The notes: generated by a model from the sequence alone, not told the origin. A stretch of DNA of 64,000 bases from Paenibacillus sp. J5C2022 (GCF_025567625.1 NZ_JAOQJC010000035.1:1-64000), one strand, 5' to 3'. Shown: positions 8,947 to 18,421, counted from the stretch's first letter. Program-made: numbers and translations.

Positions 8947-9838
8947 AATGCACCCACTTACGCGATGTAATAAAGATCAATGCCGTTGCGGCCGCAATCA
9001 GCAGCATCAAAATCCAGGCCAGACCGCTCGCATAACCCATCTCGAAGAAGACGAATGCTTTCTGATACAAATACAGTGCGTACACAAGCGTGGAATCGAT
9101 CGGTCCGCCTTTCGTAATGACGAAAGCCTGGGTGAACATCTGGAAGCTGTTGATCGTCTGCATGACCAGGTTAAACAAGATGATGGGGGTCAGCATCGGT
9201 ATGGTCACGCTGAAGAATGTTCTGATCTTGGAAGATCCGTCAACGGCCGCAGCTTCGTAGAGATCGTTCGGAATCTGCTTCAAGCCTGCCAGAAAAATAA
9301 CCATCGCGGAGCCGAATTGCCATACGGCCAGTGCAATTAAGGTCGTTAATGAAGTGTCGGGCAGGTTGATCCAATCCATCGGCGCGACGCCGAAGAAGGC
9401 CAGCAGTTTATTCACGACGCCCTCCATGCCGAATATATTGCGCCATATCGCCGCGATTGCCAAGCTGCCGCCGATCAGGGACGGCAAGTAATAGATTGAT
9501 CGGAATACAGACATGCCCTTTATCGATCGGTAGAGCAGCATGGCGACAAGCAATGCGAAGGCGAGCTTCAGCGGTACGGAGAAGAGGACGTAACGAAAGG
9601 TGACTCCGAGCGATTGTACAAATGTGTCGTCTTCAAGGAGAATCTCCTTGTAATTAGCCAGTCCCGTCCACTTCGGGGACTCCAGCAAATGGTATCGGGT
9701 CATAGACAAATACAACGATTGCAGCATGGGTCCAAGCGTCAACGCAAACAATCCGATTAACCACGGAGCGACAAAGACATATCCCCAGAACGCTTCCGAT
9801 AAGCCGCTTCGCTTAGAAGCTTTGGTCAGCAATGCCAT
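8936..9838 (-). CDS. Sugar ABC transporter permease, CUT1 (UgpA/LacF type)
   Basis: 300 residues, six membrane helices, and the N-terminal GYVFVAPWLIGLFALTLGPM segment typical of MalF/UgpA-type subunits. The EAA loop reads EAAAVDGSSKIRTFFSVTIP. AAGGAGGAG lies close before the ATG. It is the first gene of the minus-strand cluster and is transcribed divergently from ctsR. It would form a heterodimeric channel with the 8113-8946 product. Confidence 0.92.
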   Translation of the reverse strand: MALLTKASKRSGLSEAFWGYVFVAPWLIGLFALTLGPMLQSLYLSMTRYHLLESPKWTGLANYKEILLEDDTFVQSLGVTFRYVLFSVPLKLAFALLVAMLLYRSIKGMSVFRSIYYLPSLIGGSLAIAAIWRNIFGMEGVVNKLLAFFGVAPMDWINLPDTSLTTLIALAVWQFGSAMVIFLAGLKQIPNDLYEAAAVDGSSKIRTFFSVTIPMLTPIILFNLVMQTINSFQMFTQAFVITKGGPIDSTLVYALYLYQKAFVFFEMGYASGLAWILMLLIAAATALIFITSRKWVHYEN

Positions 9839-10080
9839 AGCGAAACTCCTCCTTTATTAGCCAGTCCACTTGATGATACTCACATTCTAGCCAGCGGAGC
9901 GGGCAAAAAAAATAATACAAATCTATAAAGTTTTACGGTTATATACAGAACAATGGAGAAGATGAGGGGAACGTTTCCTTGGCTAGAGGGTATAAAGAAG
10001 GAAAAATCGCGTTATGCTAAATAGTGTTGGACCAATTCGGCCTTTATCGTTGAATCGTCAGAAAATTTAAAATCCGTATC
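9839..10080. other. Divergent intergenic region between sugar operon and ctsR
   Basis: About 350 bp separate the two divergent starts. The ctsR side holds a clear promoter and operator, listed separately. The sugar-operon side is AT-rich around 9905-9950, but no single -35/-10 pair stands out on the minus strand. A possible catabolite-repression site is at 9966-9979. Confidence 0.4.
9966..9979. promoter_or_regulatory. Possible cre (CcpA) site
   Basis: GGGGAACGTTTCCT is a near-palindrome centred on CG and matches the catabolite-responsive-element consensus at about 11 of 14 positions. It lies about 130 bp before the first sugar-permease gene, where CcpA control would make sense. The outer bases fit poorly, so this is tentative. 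Confidence 0.25.
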
Positions 10081-10108
10081 TTGACCTTTCATGAAAATCG
10101 CGTATAAT
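10081..10108 (+). promoter_or_regulatory. Sigma-A-type promoter of the ctsR operon
   Basis: TTGACC (10081-10086) and TATAAT (10103-10108) are separated by 16 bp, about 80 bp before the ctsR start codon. The CtsR operator lies just downstream and would cover the transcription start. Confidence 0.8.
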
Positions 10109-10116
10109 AAGGTTAA

Positions 10117-10133
10117 AGTCAAAGAAAGTCAAA
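10117..10133 (+). promoter_or_regulatory. CtsR operator
   Basis: AGTCAAA, spacer GAA, AGTCAAA: two perfect heptads of the CtsR consensus (A/G)GTCAAA separated by 3 bp. The site starts 9 bp after the -10 box, so bound CtsR would block initiation. This indicates autoregulated class III heat-shock control of ctsR-mcsA-mcsB-clpC. Confidence 0.9.
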
Positions 10134-10189
10134 GTCAGTTGATTGCGTGACGCTGACCTTTCGATGGCCATATCAGGGAGGTTGCCGAT

Positions 10190-10651
10190 ATGCGAAACAT
10201 ATCCGATCTCATTGAACAGTATTTGAAGCAGATGCTGGACGGCAGCGACGAAGGCGCTGTGGAGATTCAGCGCAACGATCTGGCGGATCGCTTCTCGTGC
10301 GTGCCTTCTCAGATCAACTATGTCATCAGCACCCGGTTCACGATGGAGAAGGGATACATGGTGGAGAGCAAGCGCGGAGGAGGAGGTTATATCCGCATTC
10401 AACGGGTAGACCTTCCGGCGCTGAAGACGATCCGACACCACATCGAGCATACGATCGGCAATTGCGTTGATCAGAGTGCGGCGGAAGGGTTGATCTATCA
10501 GCTGCTGGAAGCGGCGCTGATTACGAAGCGGGAGGCGAACTTGCTCCGTTCGGCGGTTAGCCGCGACACGATTGCGCTTAATCTGCCGATGCGAGACGAG
10601 ATGCGAGCCAGACTGCTGCGGTCTATGCTCATTTCATTACTGGTCAAGTAG
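10190..10651 (+). CDS. ctsR: Class III stress repressor CtsR
   Basis: 153 residues. The N-terminal winged helix-turn-helix includes LADRFSCVPSQINYVISTRF and the glycine-rich wing ESKRGGGGYIRI, whose arginine reads the operator and senses temperature in the family. The C-terminal dimerisation region ends in LLRSMLISLL. It represses clp genes at normal temperature and is released on heat stress; McsB helps remove it. GGGAGG precedes the ATG. It is the first gene of the four-gene operon and has a perfect CtsR box in its own promoter. Confidence 0.97.
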   Translation: MRNISDLIEQYLKQMLDGSDEGAVEIQRNDLADRFSCVPSQINYVISTRFTMEKGYMVESKRGGGGYIRIQRVDLPALKTIRHHIEHTIGNCVDQSAAEGLIYQLLEAALITKREANLLRSAVSRDTIALNLPMRDEMRARLLRSMLISLLVK

Positions 10652-10675
10652 GGATTTGAAAAGGAGGGATTAGCC

Positions 10676-11206
10676 TTGTATTGCCAGGAATGCGGCAAGA
10701 GGCCGGCTACACTTCATTTCACGAAAATAGTCAATGGCGACAAGACGGAATTTCACATCTGCGAAAGCTGCGCGCGGGAGAAAGGGGAAGGCATTCCCGG
10801 CTCGCCGAACAGCTTCTCCATTCACAGCTTGCTATCCGGCTTGCTGGACTTCCAATCTATGGGCGGCGCATCACCCGGCAGCTTGGGAGCCCCTCCTCAG
10901 TCGACGCGATGCGAGGAGTGCGGACTGACCTATGCACAGTTCAGCAAAATCGGGCGATTCGGCTGCAGCTCCTGCTATCAGCAATTCGCCGACCGGTTGG
11001 ACCCCTTGTTGAAACGGGTGCACGGAAGCACGGTCCATAGCGGGAAAATACCGAAACGTTCCGGAGGGAAAATACAGCGGAAGCGGGAGATCGAGGAGCT
11101 GCGGGGAGATATGCAGAAGCATATCGAGAATGAGGAATTCGAACAGGCGGCTTCCTTGCGGGACCGCATCCGAGAGCTTGAGCGTCAAAATTCAAGCATG
11201 TCATAG
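10676..11206 (+). CDS. mcsA: McsA, zinc-binding activator of the McsB arginine kinase
   Basis: 176 residues, TTG start with AAAGGAGGG before it. Two pairs of CxxC motifs are visible near each other: CQEC at residue 3 and CESC near 30, then CEEC and CSSC near residues 80-100. A UVR motif covers the C-terminus (DMQKHIENEEFEQAASLRDR). McsA binds and stimulates McsB and links it to ClpC. It lies between ctsR and mcsB with short gaps. Confidence 0.95.
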   Translation: MYCQECGKRPATLHFTKIVNGDKTEFHICESCAREKGEGIPGSPNSFSIHSLLSGLLDFQSMGGASPGSLGAPPQSTRCEECGLTYAQFSKIGRFGCSSCYQQFADRLDPLLKRVHGSTVHSGKIPKRSGGKIQRKREIEELRGDMQKHIENEEFEQAASLRDRIRELERQNSSMS

Positions 11207-11227
11207 AAGCGGAAGGAGTGAGCGTCC

Positions 11228-12328
11228 TTGAGCAAGCATCGATTCTCACAGCATGCGCTTAGCGATTGGATGAGGGGCACGGGTCCCGATTCCGATGTCG
11301 TCATTAGCAGCAGGGTGCGTCTCGCCCGCAATCTGCGAGAGCAGCCGTTCCCTATGCTGGCGACGAGCCAACAAGCGAACGAAGTGCTGAAGAAGTTGGC
11401 CGAAGTGAGCTTGTCCGCCCAACTGAAGGGCTTCGGCGAATTCGAGACCATTATGCTGTCGGAGATTAGCGAGCTGGATAAGCGGGTATTGGTAGAGAAG
11501 CATCTGATCAGCCCCAATCTGGCGAATGAATCCCGGGCCGGCGCCGTCGTACTGAGCGACAACGAAGCCGTCAGCATTATGATTAATGAAGAAGACCATC
11601 TGCGCATTCAATGTCTGTATCCGGGCTTTCAAGTGGAAGAGGCTTGGCGGCATGCCAGCGCAATTGACGATATATATGAAGAATCTGCCGACTATGCCTT
11701 CGATGAAGTGCGCGGCTACTTAACGACATGTCCGACGAATGTAGGCACCGGCATCAGAGCTTCGGTGATGATGCATCTGCCGGCGCTTGTGTTAACGCAG
11801 CAGATCAACCGCATACTGACGGCCGTTACGCAAGTAGGTCTGGCCGTACGGGGGCTGTACGGAGAAGGAAGCGAGGCGCTGGGCAATTTGTTCCAGATCT
11901 CCAATCAGATTACGCTCGGCCAATCGGAAGAGGAGATTATCGATAATTTGCATGGTGTAGCCAGACAGATTATCGAGCATGAACGGGCGGCGCGCAGACG
12001 TCTGGCGGAGGAATCCAGCGTTCGCATTGAAGACCGCGTCAAGCGCTCCTATGGCATTCTGTCCTACGCTTCCATCATGGATTCCAAGGAAGCGGCGCAG
12101 CGGCTATCCGATGTCAGGTTAGGCGCGGATCTGGGACTGCTGGACAATGTGTCGCCCGGCATTCTGAATGAATTGCTGGTCATGACGCAGCCAGGCTTCC
12201 TGCAGCAGACGTTCAGTGAGCAGCTGAGCGCGGAACAAAGGGATCAGAGAAGAGCCCAGCTGATTAGAATGCAATTAAGAGGAGAAGAAGATATCCATAA
12301 TGGGGAAAATGGAGGTGCATCCATATGA
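11228..12328 (+). CDS. mcsB: Protein-arginine kinase McsB
   Basis: 366 residues, TTG start. It is related to phosphagen (creatine/arginine) kinases, with SSRVRLARNLR near the N-terminus, the catalytic-site loop LTTCPTNVGTGIRASVMMHLP, and RAARRRLAEES. It phosphorylates arginines on misfolded proteins, marking them for ClpC-ClpP, and inactivates CtsR. Its stop overlaps the clpC start. Confidence 0.96.
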   Translation: MSKHRFSQHALSDWMRGTGPDSDVVISSRVRLARNLREQPFPMLATSQQANEVLKKLAEVSLSAQLKGFGEFETIMLSEISELDKRVLVEKHLISPNLANESRAGAVVLSDNEAVSIMINEEDHLRIQCLYPGFQVEEAWRHASAIDDIYEESADYAFDEVRGYLTTCPTNVGTGIRASVMMHLPALVLTQQINRILTAVTQVGLAVRGLYGEGSEALGNLFQISNQITLGQSEEEIIDNLHGVARQIIEHERAARRRLAEESSVRIEDRVKRSYGILSYASIMDSKEAAQRLSDVRLGADLGLLDNVSPGILNELLVMTQPGFLQQTFSEQLSAEQRDQRRAQLIRMQLRGEEDIHNGENGGASI

Positions 12329-14769
12329 TGTTTGGCAGATTTACAGAACGGGCACAGAAGGTGTTGGCACTTGCACAGGAAGAAGCGGTACGGCTGGGGC
12401 ATAACAATATCGGCACAGAGCATATTCTGCTCGGCCTCATCCGGGAAGGCGAAGGCATTGCCGCCAAAGCTCTGACGGGCTTGGGGCTTGGGCTGGAGAA
12501 GATTCAGGATGAAGTGGAAGCGTTGATTGGACGCGGACAGGAGCAGCCGAACAATATCGCTTACACGCCAAGAGCAAAGAAAGTCATCGAGTTGTCTATG
12601 GATGAAGCGAGAAAGCTGGGCCACACTTATGTGGGTACAGAGCATATCCTGCTTGGACTTATTCGCGAAGGCGAAGGGGTAGCGGCGCGTGTGCTGAACA
12701 ATCTGGGCATCAGCTTGAACAAAGCGCGTCAGCAAGTGCTGCAGCTGCTTGGCAGCAGCGAGGCGGTGTCCAGCAGCCACGGCTCGCAATCGAATGTCAG
12801 TACGCCGACGCTGGACGGTCTGGCGCGCGATCTGACGGCTTATGCGAAGGAGGGCAATCTGGACCCCGTCATTGGCCGCAGCAAGGAGATAGAGCGGGTT
12901 ATTCAGGTGCTCAGCCGCCGGACGAAGAACAATCCTGTCCTGATCGGCGAGCCTGGCGTCGGCAAGACCGCGATTGCGGAAGGTCTGGCGCAGAAGATTA
13001 TCGCCAATGAAATACCGGAGACGCTTCGCGACAAGCGTGTCATGACGCTGGATATGGGATCGGTCGTTGCCGGTACGAAATATCGCGGTGAATTCGAAGA
13101 TCGGCTGAAGAAGATCATGGATGAAATTCGTCAAGCGGGCAATATCATCTTGTTCATCGACGAGTTGCATACGCTGATCGGCGCAGGCGGCGCAGAAGGC
13201 GCCATCGACGCCTCGAACATTCTGAAGCCGGCGCTCGCGCGCGGCGAGCTGCAATGTATCGGCGCCACGACACTGGACGAATACCGCAAGTATATCGAGA
13301 AGGACGCCGCGCTGGAGCGCCGCTTCCAGCCAATTACGGTGGATCAGCCTTCTCCGGAAGAAGCGATTCAGATTCTGCACGGCTTGCGTGACCGCTATGA
13401 AGCGCATCATCGGGTGAAAATTACGGATGAATCTATCGAGCAAGCGGTGAAGCTGTCCGATCGCTATATTACGGACCGGTTCCTGCCGGATAAGGCGATC
13501 GATCTGATCGATGAAGCCAGCTCCCGAGTAAGACTCAAGTCGTATACGGTACCGCCGAATCTGAAGGAACTGGAGAGCCGTCTGGAGGATATCCGCAAGG
13601 AGAAGGATGCCGCGGTGCAAAGCCAGGAGTTCGAGAAGGCGGCGGCGCTTCGCGACACGGAACAGAAGATGCGCGAAGAGCTGGATGTGACGAAGAACCA
13701 ATGGAAAGAAAAGCAAGGCCGCACCGATTCCGAAGTAACGCCGGAAGATATCGCGCAAGTTGTCGCCAGTTGGACCGGTATTCCGGTGAGCAAGCTGGCG
13801 GAGGAGGAAACAGAGCGTCTGCTGAAGATGGAGGATATTCTCCATGACCGCGTCATCGGTCAGGAGGAAGCGGTCAAGTCCGTATCCCGCGCCATCAGAA
13901 GGGCAAGAGCGGGTCTGAAAGATCCGAAGCGCCCGATCGGCTCCTTCATCTTCCTGGGACCGACTGGTGTAGGCAAGACCGAGCTGGCGCGCGCGCTGGC
14001 GGAAGCGATGTTCGGCGATGAGAATGCGGTCATCCGCATCGACATGTCGGAGTATATGGAGAAGCATGCCACATCCAGACTGGTCGGAGCCCCTCCGGGA
14101 TACGTTGGCTACGAGGAAGGCGGTCAACTGACCGAGAAGGTGCGCCGCAAGCCGTATTCCGTCGTCCTGCTCGACGAGATCGAGAAGGCGCATCCGGAAG
14201 TGTTCAACATTCTGCTGCAAGTGCTGGAGGACGGCAGATTGACGGATTCCAAGGGCCGGGTTGTCGACTTCCGCAATACGCTAATCATTATGACTTCCAA
14301 TGTCGGCGCCGACCAGATCAAGAAGAACTCCACACTCGGCTTTACAGCGGCGAATGATGCCGGCCGCGACTTCAACAATATGAAGGACAAAGTTATGGCA
14401 GAGCTGAAGAAGAGCTTCCGTCCGGAGTTCCTGAACCGGATCGATGAGACGATCGTATTCCACTCCTTGGGCCAAGAGCATATCGCGCAGATCGTGACGC
14501 TTATGTCCGACGAGCTGCGCAAGCGTCTGAAGGAGCAGGATGTGGACTTTACACTGACGGACTCCGCGAAGGCGTTCCTGGCGAAGGAAGGCTACGATCC
14601 GCAATACGGTGCGAGACCGCTGCGCCGCGCCATTCAGAAGCATATTGAAGATCGTCTGTCGGAAGATCTGCTGATGGGGCTCATCCAGAAGGGCGATACG
14701 TTCGTCATTGATGAGCAGGACGGCGCGCTTGTCGTCTCCAAGGCAGTGAAGCAATCGGCGAACAACTAA
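12325..14769 (+). CDS. clpC: AAA+ unfoldase ClpC
   Basis: 814 residues, the usual length. Two N-terminal Clp repeats (residues 1-145) bind adaptors and arginine-phosphorylated clients. AAA domain 1 has Walker A GEPGVGKT, and the middle domain carries a UVR-like EFEKAAALRD segment. AAA domain 2 has Walker A GPTGVGKT and Walker B VVLLDEIEKAH. It feeds substrates to ClpP, which is not in the window. It overlaps mcsB by 4 bp and is followed by a strong terminator, so it closes the operon. Confidence 0.98.
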   Translation: MMFGRFTERAQKVLALAQEEAVRLGHNNIGTEHILLGLIREGEGIAAKALTGLGLGLEKIQDEVEALIGRGQEQPNNIAYTPRAKKVIELSMDEARKLGHTYVGTEHILLGLIREGEGVAARVLNNLGISLNKARQQVLQLLGSSEAVSSSHGSQSNVSTPTLDGLARDLTAYAKEGNLDPVIGRSKEIERVIQVLSRRTKNNPVLIGEPGVGKTAIAEGLAQKIIANEIPETLRDKRVMTLDMGSVVAGTKYRGEFEDRLKKIMDEIRQAGNIILFIDELHTLIGAGGAEGAIDASNILKPALARGELQCIGATTLDEYRKYIEKDAALERRFQPITVDQPSPEEAIQILHGLRDRYEAHHRVKITDESIEQAVKLSDRYITDRFLPDKAIDLIDEASSRVRLKSYTVPPNLKELESRLEDIRKEKDAAVQSQEFEKAAALRDTEQKMREELDVTKNQWKEKQGRTDSEVTPEDIAQVVASWTGIPVSKLAEEETERLLKMEDILHDRVIGQEEAVKSVSRAIRRARAGLKDPKRPIGSFIFLGPTGVGKTELARALAEAMFGDENAVIRIDMSEYMEKHATSRLVGAPPGYVGYEEGGQLTEKVRRKPYSVVLLDEIEKAHPEVFNILLQVLEDGRLTDSKGRVVDFRNTLIIMTSNVGADQIKKNSTLGFTAANDAGRDFNNMKDKVMAELKKSFRPEFLNRIDETIVFHSLGQEHIAQIVTLMSDELRKRLKEQDVDFTLTDSAKAFLAKEGYDPQYGARPLRRAIQKHIEDRLSEDLLMGLIQKGDTFVIDEQDGALVVSKAVKQSANN

Positions 14770-14778
14770 TACGAATTC

Positions 14779-14816
14779 ACCCCGCAATCGCGCCAACCGC
14801 AATTGCGGGGTTTTCG
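14779..14816 (+). terminator. Terminator after clpC
   Basis: CCCCGCAATCGCG pairs with CGCAATTGCGGGG across a short loop and is followed by TTTTCG. It lies 10 bp past the clpC stop. The remaining 190 bp up to radA hold no confident promoter. Confidence 0.85.
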
Positions 14817-15006
14817 TGTCTTCGGGGAACAGAAGCATAGGGAGGGACGGAACAAGTAAAGCTACATCTAATAGGTCCTTTTGCCGATATAAAGAAGAAA
14901 GCGTATGAGCGCAAAGAATCATTTTTCAAGAGTGGGTCGGCTTGCTTTCTAAGATGGACATTAAATGGTAAACTTTAAGTAAGAGAGTTGTTAGAGGGAG
15001 CTTCAC

Positions 15007-16374
15007 ATGGCCAAAATAAAAACGAAATTCATATGTAAAGAGTGCGGGACGGAATCGCCGAAATGGATGGGCAAATGCCCCGGCTGCCATGAGTGGAATA
15101 CGATGGTGGAAGAGAAAGAAACCGTTGTGAAAACAAAAGGCGTCGGATTATCGTCAATCCATGCGAAAGAAAAACCGCAATCGATCATACATATAGAAAG
15201 TGGGCAAGAACCGCGAATCGAGACGCGCATGGCGGAGCTGAACCGCGTGCTGGGCGGCGGAGTCGTGCCGGGCTCGCTCATTCTGGTGGGAGGCGATCCC
15301 GGTATCGGGAAGTCGACGCTGCTGCTGCAGACGTCCTATGCACTCTCCTCCAAAGGGCTCAAGGTGCTGTACATATCCGGCGAGGAATCCGTCAGGCAGA
15401 CCAAGCTTCGAGCGGACCGGCTCGGCGCTCTCTCGGAGAACCTCTTCGTATTGTGCGAGACGAATATGGAGCATATCAACGATGCGATTGAAAGCGTCGA
15501 GCCCGACTTCCTGGTTATCGATTCCATTCAGACCGTATACGATCCCCGAGTGGAATCGGCTCCGGGCAGTGTATCCCAAGTCAGGGAATGCACGGCGCAC
15601 TTCATGCGCACGGCCAAGGTGAAAGGGATTGCAACCGTGCTGGTGGGACACGTCACGAAGGAAGGGGCTATAGCGGGACCGCGGCTGCTGGAGCATATGG
15701 TGGATTGCGTACTGTACTTCGAAGGCGAGCGGCACCATACGTACAGGCTGCTGCGTGCCGTGAAGAATCGCTTCGGCTCCACGAACGAGATCGGCATATT
15801 CGAGATGGAGGAGTCGGGTCTGCGCGAAGTGTCCAATCCGTCCGAGCTGTTCTTGTCTGAACGTCCGCTGGGTGTGGCGGGTTCTACGGTTGTAGCAAGC
15901 ATGGAGGGCACAAGGCCGGTGCTGGTCGAATTGCAGGCGCTGGTATCCACGACGAACTTCCCGTCGCCTCGCCGCATGTCTACGGGCATCGATCATCACC
16001 GGATGGCGCTCATTATTGCGGTGCTGGAGAAGCGCAACGGCATGTTCCTGCAGACGCAGGATGCATACTTGAATGTGGCGGGCGGCGTGAGGCTGGATGA
16101 ACCGGCTGTCGACTTGGCCGCGGCCATCAGCCTTGCCTCCAGTCTTCGGGATGCGCCGACGAAGCCTTATGACGTCATCTTTGGTGAAGTGGGGCTGACA
16201 GGCGAGGTGCGGGCCGTCTCCAGAGCGGAACAGCGGGTGAAGGAAGCCGAGAAGCTGGGCTTCAAGCGGGTAATCATGCCCGAGAAGAGCTTGAAAGGCT
16301 GGACACCGCCGGCACATATAGAAATCATCGGCGTTAATACTGTGGCTGAAGCATTGAAAGCAGCGCTTGAATAG
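15007..16374 (+). CDS. radA: DNA repair ATPase/helicase RadA (Sms)
   Basis: 455 residues. An N-terminal four-cysteine zinc finger (CKEC, CPGC) is followed by a RecA-like ATPase with Walker A GGDPGIGKST. The RadA-specific KNRFG motif and a C-terminal Lon-protease-like domain without catalytic serine follow. It promotes branch migration of recombination intermediates. The start codon follows AGAGGGAG. disA follows 12 bp later, the standard Bacillota pairing in which RadA and DisA act together at stalled or branched DNA. Confidence 0.97.
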   Translation: MAKIKTKFICKECGTESPKWMGKCPGCHEWNTMVEEKETVVKTKGVGLSSIHAKEKPQSIIHIESGQEPRIETRMAELNRVLGGGVVPGSLILVGGDPGIGKSTLLLQTSYALSSKGLKVLYISGEESVRQTKLRADRLGALSENLFVLCETNMEHINDAIESVEPDFLVIDSIQTVYDPRVESAPGSVSQVRECTAHFMRTAKVKGIATVLVGHVTKEGAIAGPRLLEHMVDCVLYFEGERHHTYRLLRAVKNRFGSTNEIGIFEMEESGLREVSNPSELFLSERPLGVAGSTVVASMEGTRPVLVELQALVSTTNFPSPRRMSTGIDHHRMALIIAVLEKRNGMFLQTQDAYLNVAGGVRLDEPAVDLAAAISLASSLRDAPTKPYDVIFGEVGLTGEVRAVSRAEQRVKEAEKLGFKRVIMPEKSLKGWTPPAHIEIIGVNTVAEALKAALE

Positions 16375-16386
16375 GGGGCATAACCA

Positions 16387-17463
16387 TTGAAAGAACCGAA
16401 CCAGCAAGAAGTCATGAATAAATTGTTGCAGCTTATTGCGCCAGGTACCCCTTTTCGGGATGGTATGGAGAACGTGCTTCGGGCCAAGACAGGCGCATTG
16501 ATCGTGGTAGGATACAGTCCCGAGGTGATGGAAGTCGTGGATGGCGGCTTCTCGATCAACTGCGACTTCTCACCCAACTACCTGTATGAACTCGCCAAGA
16601 TGGACGGCGCCATCATTATGAGCGAGGATATGCGCCGGATTCTGTATGCCAATACGCAGCTTATTCCGAACAGCTCCATTCCTTCCATTGAGACGGGAAT
16701 TCGTCACCGTACAGCCGAGCGTGTAGCCAAGCAGACAGGCAAGCTTGTCGTATCCATCTCGCAACGGAGAAATATTATTACCTTATACCAGGGCAATCTG
16801 CGCTATTCCTTGAAGGATATGGGCGTCATCCTGACAAAGGCCAATCAGGCGATTCAGACGCTGGAGAAATATAAAGCGGTATTGAATCAGGCGTTCACGA
16901 ATTTGTCCGCACTGGAATTCGAAGAGCTGGTCACCCTGCAAGAGGTGGCCCATGTCATTCAGCGCGTGGAGATGGTCCTGCGCATCAAGATGGAGATTAA
17001 TCGATATGTGAACGAGCTTGGTACGGAAGGCCGCCTGATCAGCATGCAGATGGATGAGCTTGTCGGCGGAGTGGAGGAGGACGCTTGGTATCTGCTCAAG
17101 GATTATGCGAAGGACAATTCGGATGAGAAAATCCGGGAGATTCGGGCAGGTCTGAAGAAGCTGAGTTCTGAAGAACTGCTGGATGCTTCTCCGGTCGTAC
17201 GCCTGATTGGCTATCCTCAGACGAACAATATGGCGGAGGAATCCGTGTCGCCGCGAGGATATCGTCTGCTCAATAAAATTCCAAGGCTTCCGCTAATCAT
17301 TATGAACAATCTGGTTGAGCGGTTCCAGCATCTCCCTGTCATCCTGATGGCGACGATCGAGGAACTGGATGAGGTAGACGGCATCGGCGAGGTGCGTGCA
17401 AGGGCGATTAAAGACGGATTGAAGCGAATACAAGAGCAAATGTTCATTGACAGACAGATTTAA
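16387..17463 (+). CDS. disA: DNA-integrity scanning diadenylate cyclase DisA
   Basis: 358 residues, TTG start. The N-terminal DAC domain carries the catalytic motifs DGAI and RHR (GIRHRTAERVAKQT) that make c-di-AMP from two ATP. A helical linker follows, and a C-terminal helix-hairpin-helix domain (VDGIGEVRARAIKDGL) binds branched DNA. It halts sporulation or replication when lesions are met. It is co-directional with radA and pssA. Confidence 0.97.
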   Translation: MKEPNQQEVMNKLLQLIAPGTPFRDGMENVLRAKTGALIVVGYSPEVMEVVDGGFSINCDFSPNYLYELAKMDGAIIMSEDMRRILYANTQLIPNSSIPSIETGIRHRTAERVAKQTGKLVVSISQRRNIITLYQGNLRYSLKDMGVILTKANQAIQTLEKYKAVLNQAFTNLSALEFEELVTLQEVAHVIQRVEMVLRIKMEINRYVNELGTEGRLISMQMDELVGGVEEDAWYLLKDYAKDNSDEKIREIRAGLKKLSSEELLDASPVVRLIGYPQTNNMAEESVSPRGYRLLNKIPRLPLIIMNNLVERFQHLPVILMATIEELDEVDGIGEVRARAIKDGLKRIQEQMFIDRQI

Positions 17464-17550
17464 ATCCCATACAATAGGTTGAATGTGTTCCAAACTTTAG
17501 GATGCGCAACGGTTGCGTCAATGGGGCATAGTAGAGAAGAGGTGGATAAG

Positions 17551-18300
17551 ATGATTACAAAGTCGATACCGAGCCTTCTCACGGTGGGAAATTTATCACT
17601 CGGCATAATTGCCATCATTCTGGTGTTTAACGAGAAACCGGAGCTTGCAGCCATGATGGTCATTATCGCCATGCTGCTTGACGGCGTAGACGGGCGTGTC
17701 GCCCGAGCGCTTAATGCCCAGAGTGAATTCGGCAAAGAACTGGATTCGCTGTCCGATGTGATCTCGTTCGGTGTAGCCCCGGCATTCATTATGTATGTCG
17801 TTGCTTTCCAAGAGCTGAACCCTGCGCTAGGCTGGATTGTAACGGCTTTGTTCCCGATATGCGGAGCGCTTCGCCTGGCCAGATTCAATGTGGTATCAGG
17901 TTCTCCCGGTTACTTTATCGGATTGCCTATTCCGGCAGCCGGCGGAGTCTTGTCAACATTGGCCTTGTTCAAGAGCGACATTCCCGTGGTCGTGCTGATT
18001 GCGAGCACTGTTCTGCTCTCCGTCCTGATGGTAAGCACGATTCGTTACCCCAATTTCAAGAAAGTCGGCATTCCCCGCAGCGCTGTATGGGTCGTTCCCA
18101 TCATTGTCGTTGTTTCCGTTATTCTGGGGATACTGTTTGAGCATCATTTATCGAAAATACTGTTTATCCCGCTGCTTCTATACGCTTTGTACGGACTAAA
18201 AAAAAACGTTGACCGTCGAGTGCTGAAGAAGCGTTCCCGCAAGAAGGGAGCGGTCGACGAGGACATGGAAGAGACCGTTCAGTCGGAGAAACCGGCTTAA
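17551..18300 (+). CDS. pssA: CDP-diacylglycerol-serine O-phosphatidyltransferase
   Basis: About 249 residues from the ATG at 17551, which has AGAGGTGG upstream; a longer frame to 17479 lacks a ribosome site. The CDP-alcohol phosphotransferase signature is complete: DG, AR, G, D, D in LDGVDGRVARALNAQSEFG and KELDSLSD. Several membrane helices follow, ending in a very basic tail. It makes phosphatidylserine, the precursor of phosphatidylethanolamine. It forms a short unit with disA and is followed by a strong terminator. Confidence 0.93.
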   Translation: MITKSIPSLLTVGNLSLGIIAIILVFNEKPELAAMMVIIAMLLDGVDGRVARALNAQSEFGKELDSLSDVISFGVAPAFIMYVVAFQELNPALGWIVTALFPICGALRLARFNVVSGSPGYFIGLPIPAAGGVLSTLALFKSDIPVVVLIASTVLLSVLMVSTIRYPNFKKVGIPRSAVWVVPIIVVVSVILGILFEHHLSKILFIPLLLYALYGLKKNVDRRVLKKRSRKKGAVDEDMEETVQSEKPA

Positions 18301-18307
18301 ACGATAA

Positions 18308-18340
18308 AAAAAACGTTTCCGAATATCGGAAACGTTTTTT
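18308..18340 (+). terminator. Bidirectional terminator after pssA
   Basis: A perfect 15-bp stem: six A plus CGTTTCCGA pairs with TCGGAAACG plus six T, with the loop ATA. The A- and T-rich ends make it functional in both directions. It separates pssA from the convergently oriented recombinase gene. Confidence 0.9.
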
Positions 18341-18393
18341 ATTTTGGGTATTTTATTGCATTGATAAAACAATACCATAATAATATAGCTAGT

Positions 18394-18421
18394 GGTGTCG
18401 CATAATTATAGTTATACGACA
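18394..18421 (+). repeat. Left recombination-like site
   Basis: A 28-bp site: GG, arm TGTCGCATAA, spacer TTATAG, arm TTATACGACA. The arms are inverted copies with one mismatch. The 10+6+10 layout resembles XerCD dif and loxP-type sites. It lies 85 bp beyond the recombinase stop codon. Confidence 0.8.

Noticed and set aside
9968..9995. Sigma-B-type promoter before the ctsR operon
   Set aside because: GTTT and GGGTAT are only 11 bp apart, too close, and sigma-B is generally lacking in Paenibacillus.
12244..14220. 658-codon minus-strand frame opposite clpC
   Set aside because: A shadow of clpC; the translation has no recognisable domain and is rich in R, Q and L as expected of an antisense frame.
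17479..17550. N-terminal extension of pssA
   Set aside because: No Shine-Dalgarno before 17479, whereas a good one precedes the ATG at 17551, which gives the normal protein start.
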